Counted from the first letter of the stretch, positions 7,500-15,633 are shown. The stretch: 26,696 nucleotides of DNA from Methylococcaceae bacterium UBA1147 (GCA_002311315.1 DBZZ01000025.1:1-26696), one strand, 5' to 3'. Numbers and translations are program-made. The notes: generated by a model from the sequence alone, not told the origin.

Positions 7500-8887
7500 A
7501 GATAACCCTCTTCTCCGTAAGGATTCGCGGCAAAATTCTCGAACCGGGTGTACTGACCGAGAAAGGTCAGACGAAATGTACCAATCGGGCCGTTACGGTG
7601 CTTTGCGATGATGATTTCCGCCGTACCCTTGTCCGGACTGTCCTCATTGTAGACTTCATCGCGGTAAATGAAAGCGATCAGATCGGCATCCTGCTCGATG
7701 GATCCACTATCACGAAGATCGGACATGACCGGCCGTTTGTTCGGCCGCTGTTCCGGATTCCGGTTCAACTGGGACAGAACAACCACCGGAACATCAAGTT
7801 CCCTTGCAAGGGCCTTGAGCGACCGGGATATGTAAGAAATTTCGGAAACCCGGTTGTCACCGTTGCCAGGAGCCTGCATCAACTGCAGGTAATCCACCAC
7901 AACCAGCCCAAGTTGGCCGTGTTCGCGGGTCAGGCGGCGGACCCTGGCCCTGATTTCGAGGGGCGACATGGCCGGCGTATCGTCGATGAACAGTTTGGCA
8001 TCGGCCAGTATGTTCAGCGCGGACGTCAGACGCGGCCATTCCTCGTCTTCCAGGCAGCCGTTTCGAATCTTGTGCTGATCGATACGACCGAGGGACGACA
8101 TCATGCGCATCGCCAGGTGGTCACCAGGCATTTCCATGCTGAATACAGCAACCGGCTTGTCACCCTGAATCGATACGTTTTCCGCCAGGTTCATCGCAAA
8201 ACTGGTCTTGCCCATCGAAGGCCGCCCTGCAACGATAATCAGGTCCGAACACTGGAGACCGGAGGTCATTTCATCAAAATCAGTGAACCCGGTGCTAGCA
8301 CCTGTCAAGGAGCCTTCCTGCTCGTACAACTGTTCGACCCGTTCGATCGCCTGCTTCAGTAAAGGCTTGATCGCCACAAAACCCGAGGAACCTCTCTGCC
8401 TCTGCTCGGCGATCTCGAAAACCTTTTGTTCTGCGTACTCAAGCAGTTCCGAAGTACCGCGACCCTGGGTATCGTAGGCCGCTCTGGCGATCTCGGTTCC
8501 AACGTGGACCAGTTGCCGAAGCACCGAACGTTCCCTGACAATATCCGCATAGGCCGTGATGTTCGCAGCACTTGGGGTATCCTTGGCAAGGGTTCCGATG
8601 TACTGCAGTCCCCCCGCATCACCCAGAGAATCCTCCTGCTCCAGGATCTCCGAAAGAGTCACCAGATCGAACGGAGTTTGCTTTTCAGCCAGCTTGCAAA
8701 TCGCCCTGAAGATAAGGCGGTGCTCTTTGCGGTAGAAATCCTCTTCACCAACCCGGTCAGCGATGGAGTCCCAGGCTATATTGTCCAGCATCAACCCGCC
8801 CAACACCGATTGCTCCGCCTGAATCGAATGAGGCGGAAGGTCGGCTGCCGCGTTGGTATCCGAACCGGTTCGGGCAAATTCAGCCAT
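7496..8887 (-). CDS. dnaB: Replicative DNA helicase DnaB
   Basis: The hexameric 5'-3' helicase that unwinds DNA at the replication fork and recruits primase. The 463-residue protein has the N-terminal helical collar domain (about 18-120), a linker helix, and the RecA-like motor with Walker A GRPSMGKT at 221-228, Walker B LVVVDYLQL around D332, VVLSQLNR at 369-376, and the KHRNG arginine-finger segment at 429-433. Length matches E. coli DnaB (471), and no intein is present. The upstream neighbour is hldE rather than the usual rpsF-rpsR-rplI. The ATG has only a weak ribosome binding site (GGGG about ten bases away). Confidence 0.97.
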   Translation of the reverse strand: MAEFARTGSDTNAAADLPPHSIQAEQSVLGGLMLDNIAWDSIADRVGEEDFYRKEHRLIFRAICKLAEKQTPFDLVTLSEILEQEDSLGDAGGLQYIGTLAKDTPSAANITAYADIVRERSVLRQLVHVGTEIARAAYDTQGRGTSELLEYAEQKVFEIAEQRQRGSSGFVAIKPLLKQAIERVEQLYEQEGSLTGASTGFTDFDEMTSGLQCSDLIIVAGRPSMGKTSFAMNLAENVSIQGDKPVAVFSMEMPGDHLAMRMMSSLGRIDQHKIRNGCLEDEEWPRLTSALNILADAKLFIDDTPAMSPLEIRARVRRLTREHGQLGLVVVDYLQLMQAPGNGDNRVSEISYISRSLKALARELDVPVVVLSQLNRNPEQRPNKRPVMSDLRDSGSIEQDADLIAFIYRDEVYNEDSPDKGTAEIIIAKHRNGPIGTFRLTFLGQYTRFENFAANPYGEEGYL

Positions 8888-8893
8888 GATTCA

Positions 8894-9001
8894 TTACCCC
8901 AGCAACGGGAATAATTCCCCTGCTCCTTCTTGAACATGGGCCTTAAAGAACAGGCCCGGATCTCCGAGTACCCTTGGCAGACGCGACGGATAAAATTCCA
9001 T
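8894..9001 (-). CDS. Possible 35-residue small protein between hldE and dnaB
   Basis: An ATG begins two bases after the hldE stop and opens a 35-codon frame ending in TAA seven bases before dnaB. The product would start MEFYPSRLPR and end ELFPLLG. I recognise no family. The end-to-start spacing on both sides would suit translational coupling in the hldE-dnaB-alr group, and an AGGGA lies about 11 bases before the ATG, rather far. The frame also continues upstream, overlapping hldE out of phase, so the open stretch may be chance. Confidence 0.25.
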   Translation of the reverse strand: MEFYPSRLPRVLGDPGLFFKAHVQEGAGELFPLLG

Positions 9002-9002
9002 T

Positions 9003-10427
9003 TTATACGCTTTCCCTGAGGTTCCGAATAAACTCCGTCGTTGAAAATCCGTCGACAAAATCCAGGCTCCTAACCTCGCCTCCGTTGGCGATAATGCAAT
9101 CATAACCGGCCAGCCGGCTCACATCGCCATAGTCGCCTCCCTTGACCAGGATATCAGGCAAAACCCTGCACAAAAGTTTTTCGGGGGTATCCTCAATAAA
9201 TGGTATGACCCAGTCAACGCATTCCAGCGCCGCCAGCATAGCCATTCGGGTTTCAAGATTGTTGACCGGTCGGTCGTCGCCCTTGAGGCGGCGCACCGAT
9301 TCGTCACTGTTGACCAGGACCACCAATCGATGACCCAGGTCACGGGCCTGCTGGAGATAGGCGATGTGTCCTGGGTGCAAAATGTCAAAACAACCATTGG
9401 TCGCAACGATCTTCTCTCCGCTCGATCGGGCAACTACCAGCGTTTCCAGCAACGACTCGAGAGCGATGACACCCCGGTGGTGAGCGCGCTGCTGCTGAAG
9501 GGCGTAGCGCAATTCGTCCAGTCCGATGGTAGCAGTTCCCAGCTTGCCAACCACAAGACCAGCCGCGATATTCGCCAGGGCAGTCGCCTCCGCAAATGGC
9601 TGACCGGCAGCCAAGCTGGCCGATAAGACCGCGATGACTGTATCTCCAGCGCCAGTCACATCGTAAACTTCGCGGGCCTGGGTAGGAAGATGCAGGGGCT
9701 CCTCATCCCGTTGGAGCAGAGTCATGCCCTGTTCGCCACGCGTGACCAGCAACGCATCTAGCTCGATCTCCTGAAGAAGCCGCGATCCCTTCTCAACGAT
9801 TTCCTGTTCGTCCTTGCAGATCCCGACAACCCTCTCAAACTCGGCAAGGTTCGGGGTAATCAGCGTAGCGCCTGCATAAATTGAAAAATCCCGTCTTTTA
9901 GGATCCACCAAGACCGGCTTGCCCGCATCTCGCGCTGCCTGGATGAATTCCCTAGTCGAACGCAATGTCCCCTTGCCGTAGTCGGAAAGGACAACAACGT
10001 CGACCTTTTCCGCCTCTATACGAAAATCTTCAAGGATCGTAGCCGAATCCACACCGTAGAACCCATCTTCGAAATCGAGCCTAATCAATTGCTGGTTGCG
10101 ACTCATAACCCTGAGTTTTGTAACGGTCTCGAAGCCCTGCAAGCGCTTGAACCGGCAAGCTATGCCGGCCGATTCCATCAACTCGCGCAACGTATCTGCA
10201 GAGGAATCGTCACCGCAAAAGCCCATGACCGAAACAGTTGCCTCGAGCGCAACAACGTTCAAGGCGACGTTTCCTGCTCCCCCGACCCGGTTTTCCGAGC
10301 GCTCGACATGAACCACCGGTACTGGTGCCTCTGGGGAAATCCTGGAGGTATTTCCATACCAGTAGCGGTCCAGCATCAGATCACCGACAACCAAAACCCT
10401 AGCAGCAGAGAAGTCAGCAAGTTTCAT
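9003..10427 (-). CDS. hldE: Bifunctional heptose 7-phosphate kinase / heptose 1-phosphate adenylyltransferase
   Basis: HldE carries out two steps in making ADP-heptose for the lipopolysaccharide inner core. With the start at MKLADF (474 residues), the N-terminal half is a ribokinase-type sugar kinase (GDLMLDRYWYG at 15-25, VTGAGDT with the catalytic Asp at 257-263). The C-terminal part from about 338 is a nucleotidyltransferase (NGCFDILHPGH at 344-354, FSTTEFI near the end). The frame extends 20 codons upstream, but MKLADF matches the E. coli start and the extension resembles nothing. Ribosome binding is weak at either start. It is first in an hldE-dnaB-alr group and divergent from arsC/yfgD. 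Presence of HldE implies a heptose-containing LPS core. Confidence 0.95.
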   Translation of the reverse strand: MKLADFSAARVLVVGDLMLDRYWYGNTSRISPEAPVPVVHVERSENRVGGAGNVALNVVALEATVSVMGFCGDDSSADTLRELMESAGIACRFKRLQGFETVTKLRVMSRNQQLIRLDFEDGFYGVDSATILEDFRIEAEKVDVVVLSDYGKGTLRSTREFIQAARDAGKPVLVDPKRRDFSIYAGATLITPNLAEFERVVGICKDEQEIVEKGSRLLQEIELDALLVTRGEQGMTLLQRDEEPLHLPTQAREVYDVTGAGDTVIAVLSASLAAGQPFAEATALANIAAGLVVGKLGTATIGLDELRYALQQQRAHHRGVIALESLLETLVVARSSGEKIVATNGCFDILHPGHIAYLQQARDLGHRLVVLVNSDESVRRLKGDDRPVNNLETRMAMLAALECVDWVIPFIEDTPEKLLCRVLPDILVKGGDYGDVSRLAGYDCIIANGGEVRSLDFVDGFSTTEFIRNLRESV

Positions 10428-10480
10428 CGATTCTAAAGAGCCCCGTTTGAAAATGCCGGATGATAACACAGCGATCATAC

Positions 10481-10509
10481 TTGGCATGGTCTGCGCCGAC
10501 CAGTACTAT
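10481..10509 (+). promoter_or_regulatory. Sigma70-like promoter of the arsC/yfgD-wrbA-DUF2069-hda group
   Basis: A -35 box TTGGCA (10481-10486; 5 of 6 to consensus) and a -10 box TACTAT (10504-10509; 4 of 6) are separated by 17 bases. Transcription would start near 10516, leaving a 5' leader of about 25 bases that contains the AAGGGAG ribosome binding site of the first gene. Confidence 0.6.
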
Positions 10510-10539
10510 ACGCCACTGAGTTCCATAAGGGAGACGACC

Positions 10540-10887
10540 ATGAGCGTAACCATCTACCACAATCCCCGGTGCAGCAAGTCACGGCAAACCCTGCAGTTAC
10601 TGAGAGATAAGGGAATCGAACCAAACATCGTCGAATACCTGTCGACACCACCGAGCCCGGCGGAGCTTGCCGATATACTTGATCGACTGGGTCTGGAACC
10701 ACGGGACCTGATGCGCAAGAAAGAAGCCGAATACGGGGAAGCTGGACTGGACAACCCGGAACTAAGCCGGGAAGAATTGATCCAGCGCATGGTGGATTAT
10801 CCCAAGGTCATCGAACGCCCGATCGTACTCAAAGACAACAAGGCAGCCATCGGCCGACCGCCCGAAAACGTGCTCGGAATTCTCTGA
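10540..10887 (+). CDS. arsC: ArsC-family glutaredoxin-like reductase, YfgD type
   Basis: The 115-residue protein is close to E. coli YfgD: IYHNPRCSKSRQTL at 5-18 with the nucleophilic C11, then R59, R93 (ERPIV) and R106 (GRPPE) in the positions of the anion-binding arginines of ArsC. Family members reduce arsenate with glutathione and glutaredoxin, but many chromosomal YfgD proteins have no shown arsenate role, and no arsR or arsB gene is nearby. The start at MSVTIYHN is fixed by AAGGGAG six bases upstream; a longer frame from 10447 lies mostly in the promoter. It is the first gene of a packed group leading to hda, as in E. coli (next to hda) and Pseudomonas. Confidence 0.92.
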   Translation: MSVTIYHNPRCSKSRQTLQLLRDKGIEPNIVEYLSTPPSPAELADILDRLGLEPRDLMRKKEAEYGEAGLDNPELSREELIQRMVDYPKVIERPIVLKDNKAAIGRPPENVLGIL

Positions 10888-10889
10888 CA

Positions 10890-11489
10890 ATGGTCGAGAT
10901 CCTTGTGCTGTATTACACCCAGTATGGTTCCACCATGGAAATGGCCAACCAGGTGGCTCGGGGAGTAGAGGAAATCAGCAATGCAACCGCTCGCATTCGC
11001 ACGGTTCCCGGTGTGTCGCCAGTATGCCAGGCGACGGAAGACAGTATCCCCGCTTCCGGTCATGCCTACGCTAACCTGGACGACCTGAGCGAATGCGACG
11101 GCCTGGCACTGGGAAGCCCGACCCATTACGGCAACATGGCCGCGTCCATGAAACACTTTTGGGATAATACCACCGAACTGTGGTTTTCCGGCGGCCTGGC
11201 GGGCAAACCCGCTGGTTGTTTTACTGCTGTGTCCAGCATGCACGGGGGACACGAAACCACGCTGTTATCGATGATGCTGCCTCTTTTCCATCATGGGATG
11301 ATGATCCTCGGCATCCCGTCCACGGAAGTCGCGTTGATGAAGACAGTCTCGGGAGGAACCCCTTACGGCCCAAGCCACCTGTCCGGCAAGGACAAGAACG
11401 GACTGACAGCTGATGAAAAAACGATCTGTAGAAACCTCGGCAAACGGCTTGCCCGGACGGCGATAGCCCTGGCCAACGGCAACTCGTGA
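10890..11489 (+). CDS. wrbA: WrbA-like NAD(P)H:quinone oxidoreductase
   Basis: A 199-residue flavodoxin-fold protein. The FMN phosphate loop is TQYGSTMEMA at 10-19, the second FMN contact is GSPTHYGNM at 75-83, and SSMHGGHETT at 115-124 with HHGMMILGIP at 134-143 matches the pseudomonad WrbA pattern. WrbA tetramers reduce quinones by two electrons, limiting semiquinone formation. It starts two bases after the yfgD stop, so the two are cotranscribed. Compared with E. coli WrbA the quinone-site segment differs (MHGGHE in place of TGGGQE), but it fits the subgroup found beside arsC/yfgD and hda. Confidence 0.92.
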   Translation: MVEILVLYYTQYGSTMEMANQVARGVEEISNATARIRTVPGVSPVCQATEDSIPASGHAYANLDDLSECDGLALGSPTHYGNMAASMKHFWDNTTELWFSGGLAGKPAGCFTAVSSMHGGHETTLLSMMLPLFHHGMMILGIPSTEVALMKTVSGGTPYGPSHLSGKDKNGLTADEKTICRNLGKRLARTAIALANGNS

Positions 11490-11842
11490 CACTCCCGCGG
11501 AACTTCTGCTACTGCCTCACCCTGACCAGCTATTTTCTTCTGCTTGCCCTGTTACTACTCTGGCCAACAGTACTGTCGCCGCCGAAACACATTCCAACAG
11601 CAGTCATTCTTATCGTTAGTGTGCTGCCGCTGTTGTTTCCCCTGATGGGATTGTTGCACGGACGCAGAAACGCGTACGTCTGGGCCGGCTATCTGAGTCT
11701 CTTCTATTTCATTCACGCAGTCACCGAGGCCGCAGCCGTCAACCAGTTTTCCGAAATGGTGGCCGTGGGCAGTGAATTAGCGGCGAGTTCGCTGCTCTTT
11801 ATCGGAAGCATCCTCTACCTAAAAAGCTCCAGGTTAGCCTGA
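11486..11842 (+). CDS. DUF2069 inner membrane protein
   Basis: A 118-residue protein with four predicted transmembrane helices at about 8-28, 37-57, 63-82 and 93-112, and a WAGYLSLFYFIHAVTEA segment (66-82) typical of DUF2069. Its function is unknown. The start is a GTG overlapping the wrbA stop (GTGA), so it is translationally coupled to wrbA, and hda follows two bases after its stop. The same wrbA-DUF2069-hda order occurs in pseudomonads, which suggests a lasting functional or regulatory link. Confidence 0.87.
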   Translation: MTLPRNFCYCLTLTSYFLLLALLLLWPTVLSPPKHIPTAVILIVSVLPLLFPLMGLLHGRRNAYVWAGYLSLFYFIHAVTEAAAVNQFSEMVAVGSELAASSLLFIGSILYLKSSRLA

Positions 11843-11844
11843 CC

Positions 11845-12534
11845 ATGCCCAAGCAGGTTCCGCTGCCCCTTGAGTTCCACGGGACGAAAGCCTTTGAATC
11901 CTTTCACCCTGGCCCTAACATCCAGGTTCTGGATACACTGCAGGCACTTTCTAGAAACCAGGAAGAAGCATTTGTTTTTCTCTGGGCCGATAAAGGCCTG
12001 GGTAAATCACACCTGCTGCAGGCAACCTGCCGGGCCAGTGTGCTTAAAAACGCTTGTTACCTGCCGCTCGCCGAAACCAACCGTTTTGGCCCGGAATTAT
12101 TGCAGGGAATAGACAGCCGCGGCCTTGTCTGCATCGACGATATCGAACAGATCGCCGGACATTCCGAATGGGAAGAGGCGATTTTTCATTTCTTCAACCG
12201 GCACCGGGAAAACAGGAATCCGCTACTGTTCAGTGCATCCGTACCACCCGCGAAGATTGGCATAAAGCTCCCGGACCTGGCATCTCGCCTCAAGTCCGGA
12301 CTGACCCTCCAATTGCAGAACATGAACGATCAGGACAAGCTGGAGGCACTCACTCTGAAGGCCAAGTCCATGGGGCTTGACCTTCATGAAGATGTGGGCA
12401 GGTTCCTGCTCAGACGTTACCCGCGAGATCTGCCGACCCTGTGGACCATCCTGGAAACACTGGACTATGCTTCCCTGTCGGAGAAACGGAAACTGACGAT
12501 TCCCTTCCTGAAACTGCAACTGGGAGACCTCTAG
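11845..12534 (+). CDS. hda: DnaA regulatory inactivator Hda
   Basis: Hda is a short AAA+ protein that, bound to the DNA-loaded sliding clamp, stimulates ATP hydrolysis by DnaA and so prevents re-initiation. The 229 residues carry a clamp-binding motif at the N-terminus (QVPLPL, 4-9), a Walker A-like ADKGLGKS at 48-55 (first glycine replaced by alanine), LVCIDDIEQIAG as Walker B, LPDLASRL with the arginine-finger region, and a sensor 2 region RYPRDLPTLW. The ending KRKLTIPFLK matches E. coli Hda. It is the last gene of the yfgD-wrbA-DUF2069-hda group and faces the L,D-transpeptidase gene six bases away. Confidence 0.95.
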   Translation: MPKQVPLPLEFHGTKAFESFHPGPNIQVLDTLQALSRNQEEAFVFLWADKGLGKSHLLQATCRASVLKNACYLPLAETNRFGPELLQGIDSRGLVCIDDIEQIAGHSEWEEAIFHFFNRHRENRNPLLFSASVPPAKIGIKLPDLASRLKSGLTLQLQNMNDQDKLEALTLKAKSMGLDLHEDVGRFLLRRYPRDLPTLWTILETLDYASLSEKRKLTIPFLKLQLGDL

Positions 12535-12540
12535 GCCTTG

Positions 12541-13047
12541 TCAGTCGATCCGTACCAGCGTGCCGGCGGGGACCCGGTCAAAAACCTCGATGATGTCTGC
12601 ATTTCTCATCCGGATGCAGCCATGCGACCCGGGAATGCCGCTCACCAGGTGATCGGGGCTTCCATGAATGTAGATTAGACGCCGTGCGGTATCGACATCA
12701 CCAAACCGGTTCTTGCCCGGCTCCATTCCCCCGAGCCAGAAGATTCTTGACAGTATCCAGTCGCGCCCTGGGTATTCCCGATCCAGTTCAGGGGAATAAA
12801 CCTCACCGGTCGGCCTGCGACCCACAAAGACCGAGAACCGGGCAGCACCTTCACCGATCCTGGCCCTGATCCGGTGAAGCCCCCGGGGTGTACATTCACT
12901 ACCATATCGCTCCCCGCCGCCATTACCGGCGGTCGAAACCGAATAACTGTAGACGAGTCGGTTTTTTTCAATCAGCTCGAGCGTCTGGCGACGCAGCGAT
13001 ACATTGAGGCAGGGATGATCCAGGGCCATCTGTCGCACAGTACCCAC
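12541..13047 (-). CDS. L,D-transpeptidase (YkuD domain) without a visible signal peptide
   Basis: The 168-residue protein is one YkuD domain with the catalytic signature IHGSPDH at 127-133 and SHGCIRM at 141-147 (C144 nucleophile, H128 and H142 nearby). Such enzymes cross-link peptidoglycan through meso-diaminopimelate or attach lipoproteins. Oddly, no signal peptide or membrane anchor precedes the domain: the N-terminus is VRQMALDHPCLNVSLRR. The start is uncertain: GTG at 13047, GTG at 13038 (with AGGTGG ahead of it) and ATG at 13029 are all possible, and none adds a secretion signal. It follows rlmD by eight bases on the same strand, so it is probably cotranscribed with it. Confidence 0.85.
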   Translation of the reverse strand: MGTVRQMALDHPCLNVSLRRQTLELIEKNRLVYSYSVSTAGNGGGERYGSECTPRGLHRIRARIGEGAARFSVFVGRRPTGEVYSPELDREYPGRDWILSRIFWLGGMEPGKNRFGDVDTARRLIYIHGSPDHLVSGIPGSHGCIRMRNADIIEVFDRVPAGTLVRID

Positions 13048-13055
13048 CTAGAAGC

Positions 13056-14393
13056 TCAGTCCTTTTCAAATAGGGCAATGGATTCGACATGGGATGTCTG
13101 CGGAAACATGTCCATGACACCAGCCCCCTTCAGGCTATAACCGAACCGTTCCACCAGAATGCTCGCATCGCGTGCGAGGGTCGATGGGTTGCATGATACA
13201 TACACGATCCGCTTCACACCCCAGCGCGGGAAACAAGCCAGGATTTCCTCTGCTCCCGCACGCGATGGATCGACCAAGGCCAGCGAATAAGTCTCTCGAT
13301 ACCATGGCCGATGCCTCTGGTCGGACGTCAAATCAGCAACGTGAAAACTGGCGTTGGCCAGCTGATTCAGTTCGGCATTCCGCTCCGCCTGTGCCACCAG
13401 TTCCCTGCTACCCTCGACACCCACCACTCGCTGGGCATAACGTGCAATCGGCAAGGTAAAATTCCCTATACCGCAAAAAAGGTCGATTACGCGATCATCC
13501 GCTTCGGGTGCCAGCAGGTCAATTGCCCTGTCGATCATTCTGCGGTTCATCTCGGGATTGACCTGGATAAATTGCAACGGCCCAAATTCAAAGCAGACGT
13601 CATGAGCTGGCACGCTGTAACTCAGCAAGTCGCTCTCGTATTCACCGAGCGCAACGACAGAATCCGGACCCTTAGGCTGCAAGTAGACGCGAAAATCGTT
13701 CACCCTGCCAAATTCCGTCATACATTCCAGGTCTTCGGTACTGGGATTTGCCAGATTCCGAAAAACAAGAATACATCCGGCATCGCCCATTGCAACTTCA
13801 ATCTGGGGAATCTGGGTGCGAATGGACAAACAGTTGATCAACTGCGCCATGTCCACCAGTTTTCTGCCGACTCTCGGGTGCAAAACCTCGCAATGCCCCA
13901 TGTCTGCGAGTAGCCGGCTCCTTTTTTCCCGAAAGCCGACCAGAACCTTCTGTTTCTTTTCGACGTACTTGACGCTCAGTCGGGCCTTGTGGCGGTAACC
14001 CCAGACGGGTCCCCTAAGAGGGTCCCACAACGGCACTTCGTCCAATCGACCGATACGCCGAAACTGTTCTGCCAACAGGTCCTGCTTGACCTCGATCTGT
14101 CGCTCCGGGTCAACGTGCTGGAAACTGCATCCACCACACAGTCCGAAATAGTCGCATTTCGGTTCCGTACGAAAACTGGAGCTCTCGTACACCTCGGCAA
14201 CTCTGGCTTCGGCAAAATCCCTTTTCATATCGGTGAATTCGATGTCCACCACTTCACCGGGCAAAGCGCCATCCACGAAAGTGGCTTTTCCATCAACGTG
14301 CGTGACGCCACGTCCGTCATGGCAGAAAGACTCGATGTCAACCCGGACCAGCCCCTCGGGAAGTTGCTTTCTGTTTCTTCGACGACGACTCAT
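13056..14393 (-). CDS. rlmD: 23S rRNA (uracil-1939-C5)-methyltransferase RlmD
   Basis: RlmD (RumA) uses SAM to make m5U1939 in 23S rRNA. With the ATG at 14393 the protein has 445 residues (E. coli 433): a basic tail and TRAM RNA-binding domain, a [4Fe-4S] motif with three cysteines in CDYFGLCGGC and a fourth in GHCEVLHP, then a Rossmann methyltransferase domain with DLFCGIGNF (SAM binding), DPSRAGAEE, and the catalytic cysteine in VYVSCNPST. The frame extends 15 codons to a TTG, but MSRRRRNRKQ with its basic run is the likelier start; no strong ribosome binding site settles it. cysM lies upstream and the L,D-transpeptidase gene directly downstream. Confidence 0.95.
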   Translation of the reverse strand: MSRRRRNRKQLPEGLVRVDIESFCHDGRGVTHVDGKATFVDGALPGEVVDIEFTDMKRDFAEARVAEVYESSSFRTEPKCDYFGLCGGCSFQHVDPERQIEVKQDLLAEQFRRIGRLDEVPLWDPLRGPVWGYRHKARLSVKYVEKKQKVLVGFREKRSRLLADMGHCEVLHPRVGRKLVDMAQLINCLSIRTQIPQIEVAMGDAGCILVFRNLANPSTEDLECMTEFGRVNDFRVYLQPKGPDSVVALGEYESDLLSYSVPAHDVCFEFGPLQFIQVNPEMNRRMIDRAIDLLAPEADDRVIDLFCGIGNFTLPIARYAQRVVGVEGSRELVAQAERNAELNQLANASFHVADLTSDQRHRPWYRETYSLALVDPSRAGAEEILACFPRWGVKRIVYVSCNPSTLARDASILVERFGYSLKGAGVMDMFPQTSHVESIALFEKD

Positions 14394-14590
14394 GATTTTA
14401 CTGGGCAAGCTGTTTTCGGAAAATCGACTACGCCGCAATCAACCGGCATCGGCGGCAAACAGCAAAACGGCGCTGGACAAGCAAGGACATCCAGGGTTCT
14501 AGGTGCTCAGCCGAAAGAGAACCCGGGGGAATACTTCCGGTTCAAACGCTGAACCCTTGGTCAGGCAGGCCATGGCGCGTAAGTTCGATA

Positions 14591-15481
14591 CTATGCCGGA
14601 TAGACTCCTGTCGACAGGTAGCGGTCGCCCCGGTCGCAAATGATAGTAACAATGACGGCGTCCTCTAGTTCGGCCGACAAGCGCAAAGCCACCGCAACCG
14701 CACCCCCGGACGAAATGCCGGCGAAGATCCCCTCTCTGGATGCCATCAACCTGGTGGTTTCCTCCGCATCCTCCTGGCTGACGTCTATGAATCGGTCCAC
14801 CCGTACCGCTTCATAGATTTTCGGCAAATAGGCATCAGGCCATCGCCTGATGCCAGGAATCTTGGCATTCTCTTTCGGCTGGACCCCGACAATCTCGATA
14901 TCAGCATTCTTTTCCTTCAGAAAACGCGAAGTACCCATGATGGTCCCTGTGGTTCCCATTGAACTCACGAAATGCGTGATCCTGCCTTCGGTCTCACGCC
15001 ATATTTCGGGACCGGTTCCCTCGTAATGAGCCCGGGGATTATCCGGGTTTGCAAACTGGTCTAGGATCTTGCCCTTCCCTGCCGCTTCTAAGTCGCGGGA
15101 CTTGTCGATCGCTGCTTCCATGCTGCCCTTCTCCGGGGTCAGGATGATTTCGGCTCCATAAGCCTTCATGACCATACGGCGCTCGACACTCATGTTGTCC
15201 GGCATAATCAGGATCATGCGGTAGCCTTTAATCGCCGCAGCCATGGCCAGCGCAATACCGGTATTCCCGCTGGTCGCTTCGATCAGACAATCACCGGGTT
15301 TAATTTCACCGCGCTCTTCCGCTCGGCGAATCATACTCAACGCCGGACGATCCTTGACCGATCCGGCGGGGTTGTTTCCTTCCAGCTTGACCACCAGGGT
15401 ATTGGTCGTATTACCCGGCAATCTCTGTAGACGGACAAGCGGAGTATTACCCACGTAATTTTCGATAGTAGGCAAATTCAT
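14591..15481 (-). CDS. cysM: Cysteine synthase B (O-acetylserine sulfhydrylase, CysM type)
   Basis: PLP enzyme that makes cysteine from O-acetylserine and sulfide, or S-sulfocysteine from thiosulfate. The 296 residues show the PLP lysine K43 in AGSVKDRPA, the substrate loop TSGNTG at 70-75, and the phosphate-binding GTTGT at 176-180. The segment AKIPGIRRWP at 206-215, with its paired arginines, separates CysM from CysK and is linked to thiosulfate use. The ATG has AAGG seven bases upstream. It is 152 bases after purL and about 200 before rlmD, all on the minus strand; cysM-rlmD adjacency also occurs in pseudomonads. It ties in with cysH and cysB at the right end. Confidence 0.95.
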   Translation of the reverse strand: MNLPTIENYVGNTPLVRLQRLPGNTTNTLVVKLEGNNPAGSVKDRPALSMIRRAEERGEIKPGDCLIEATSGNTGIALAMAAAIKGYRMILIMPDNMSVERRMVMKAYGAEIILTPEKGSMEAAIDKSRDLEAAGKGKILDQFANPDNPRAHYEGTGPEIWRETEGRITHFVSSMGTTGTIMGTSRFLKEKNADIEIVGVQPKENAKIPGIRRWPDAYLPKIYEAVRVDRFIDVSQEDAEETTRLMASREGIFAGISSGGAVAVALRLSAELEDAVIVTIICDRGDRYLSTGVYPA

Positions 15482-15633
15482 TTAAAGGCCTTCTTGCATT
15501 GGTGTTCCAAACTGCGACAACAACCCCAAACACGGGACGCTCTATCCCAGCTTCTGATAAGAGCCCCGAGCCGCTTACCGTTCAGGAATAAGCCCCAGCA
15601 TCCGGTAATTGTATTCCGGTCCATACGGCTTCT

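Noticed and set aside
6804..7505. 233-codon plus-strand open frame opposite alr
   Set aside because: Shadow of alr; composition is Arg/Gln-rich and no family is recognisable.
10447..10539. Upstream extension of the arsC/yfgD frame
   Set aside because: It covers the predicted promoter, while AAGGGAG fixes the start at 10540 where the conserved protein begins.
14394..14438. TTG-started extension of rlmD
   Set aside because: The added residues resemble nothing in RlmD proteins, and an ATG lies at the conserved basic N-terminus.
14494..14555. Inverted repeats GGGTTCT/AGAACCC and GGTTCA/TGAACC between cysM and rlmD as terminators
   Set aside because: Stems are short (7 and 6 bp), one has a 17-base loop, and no U-tract follows; they may be chance.
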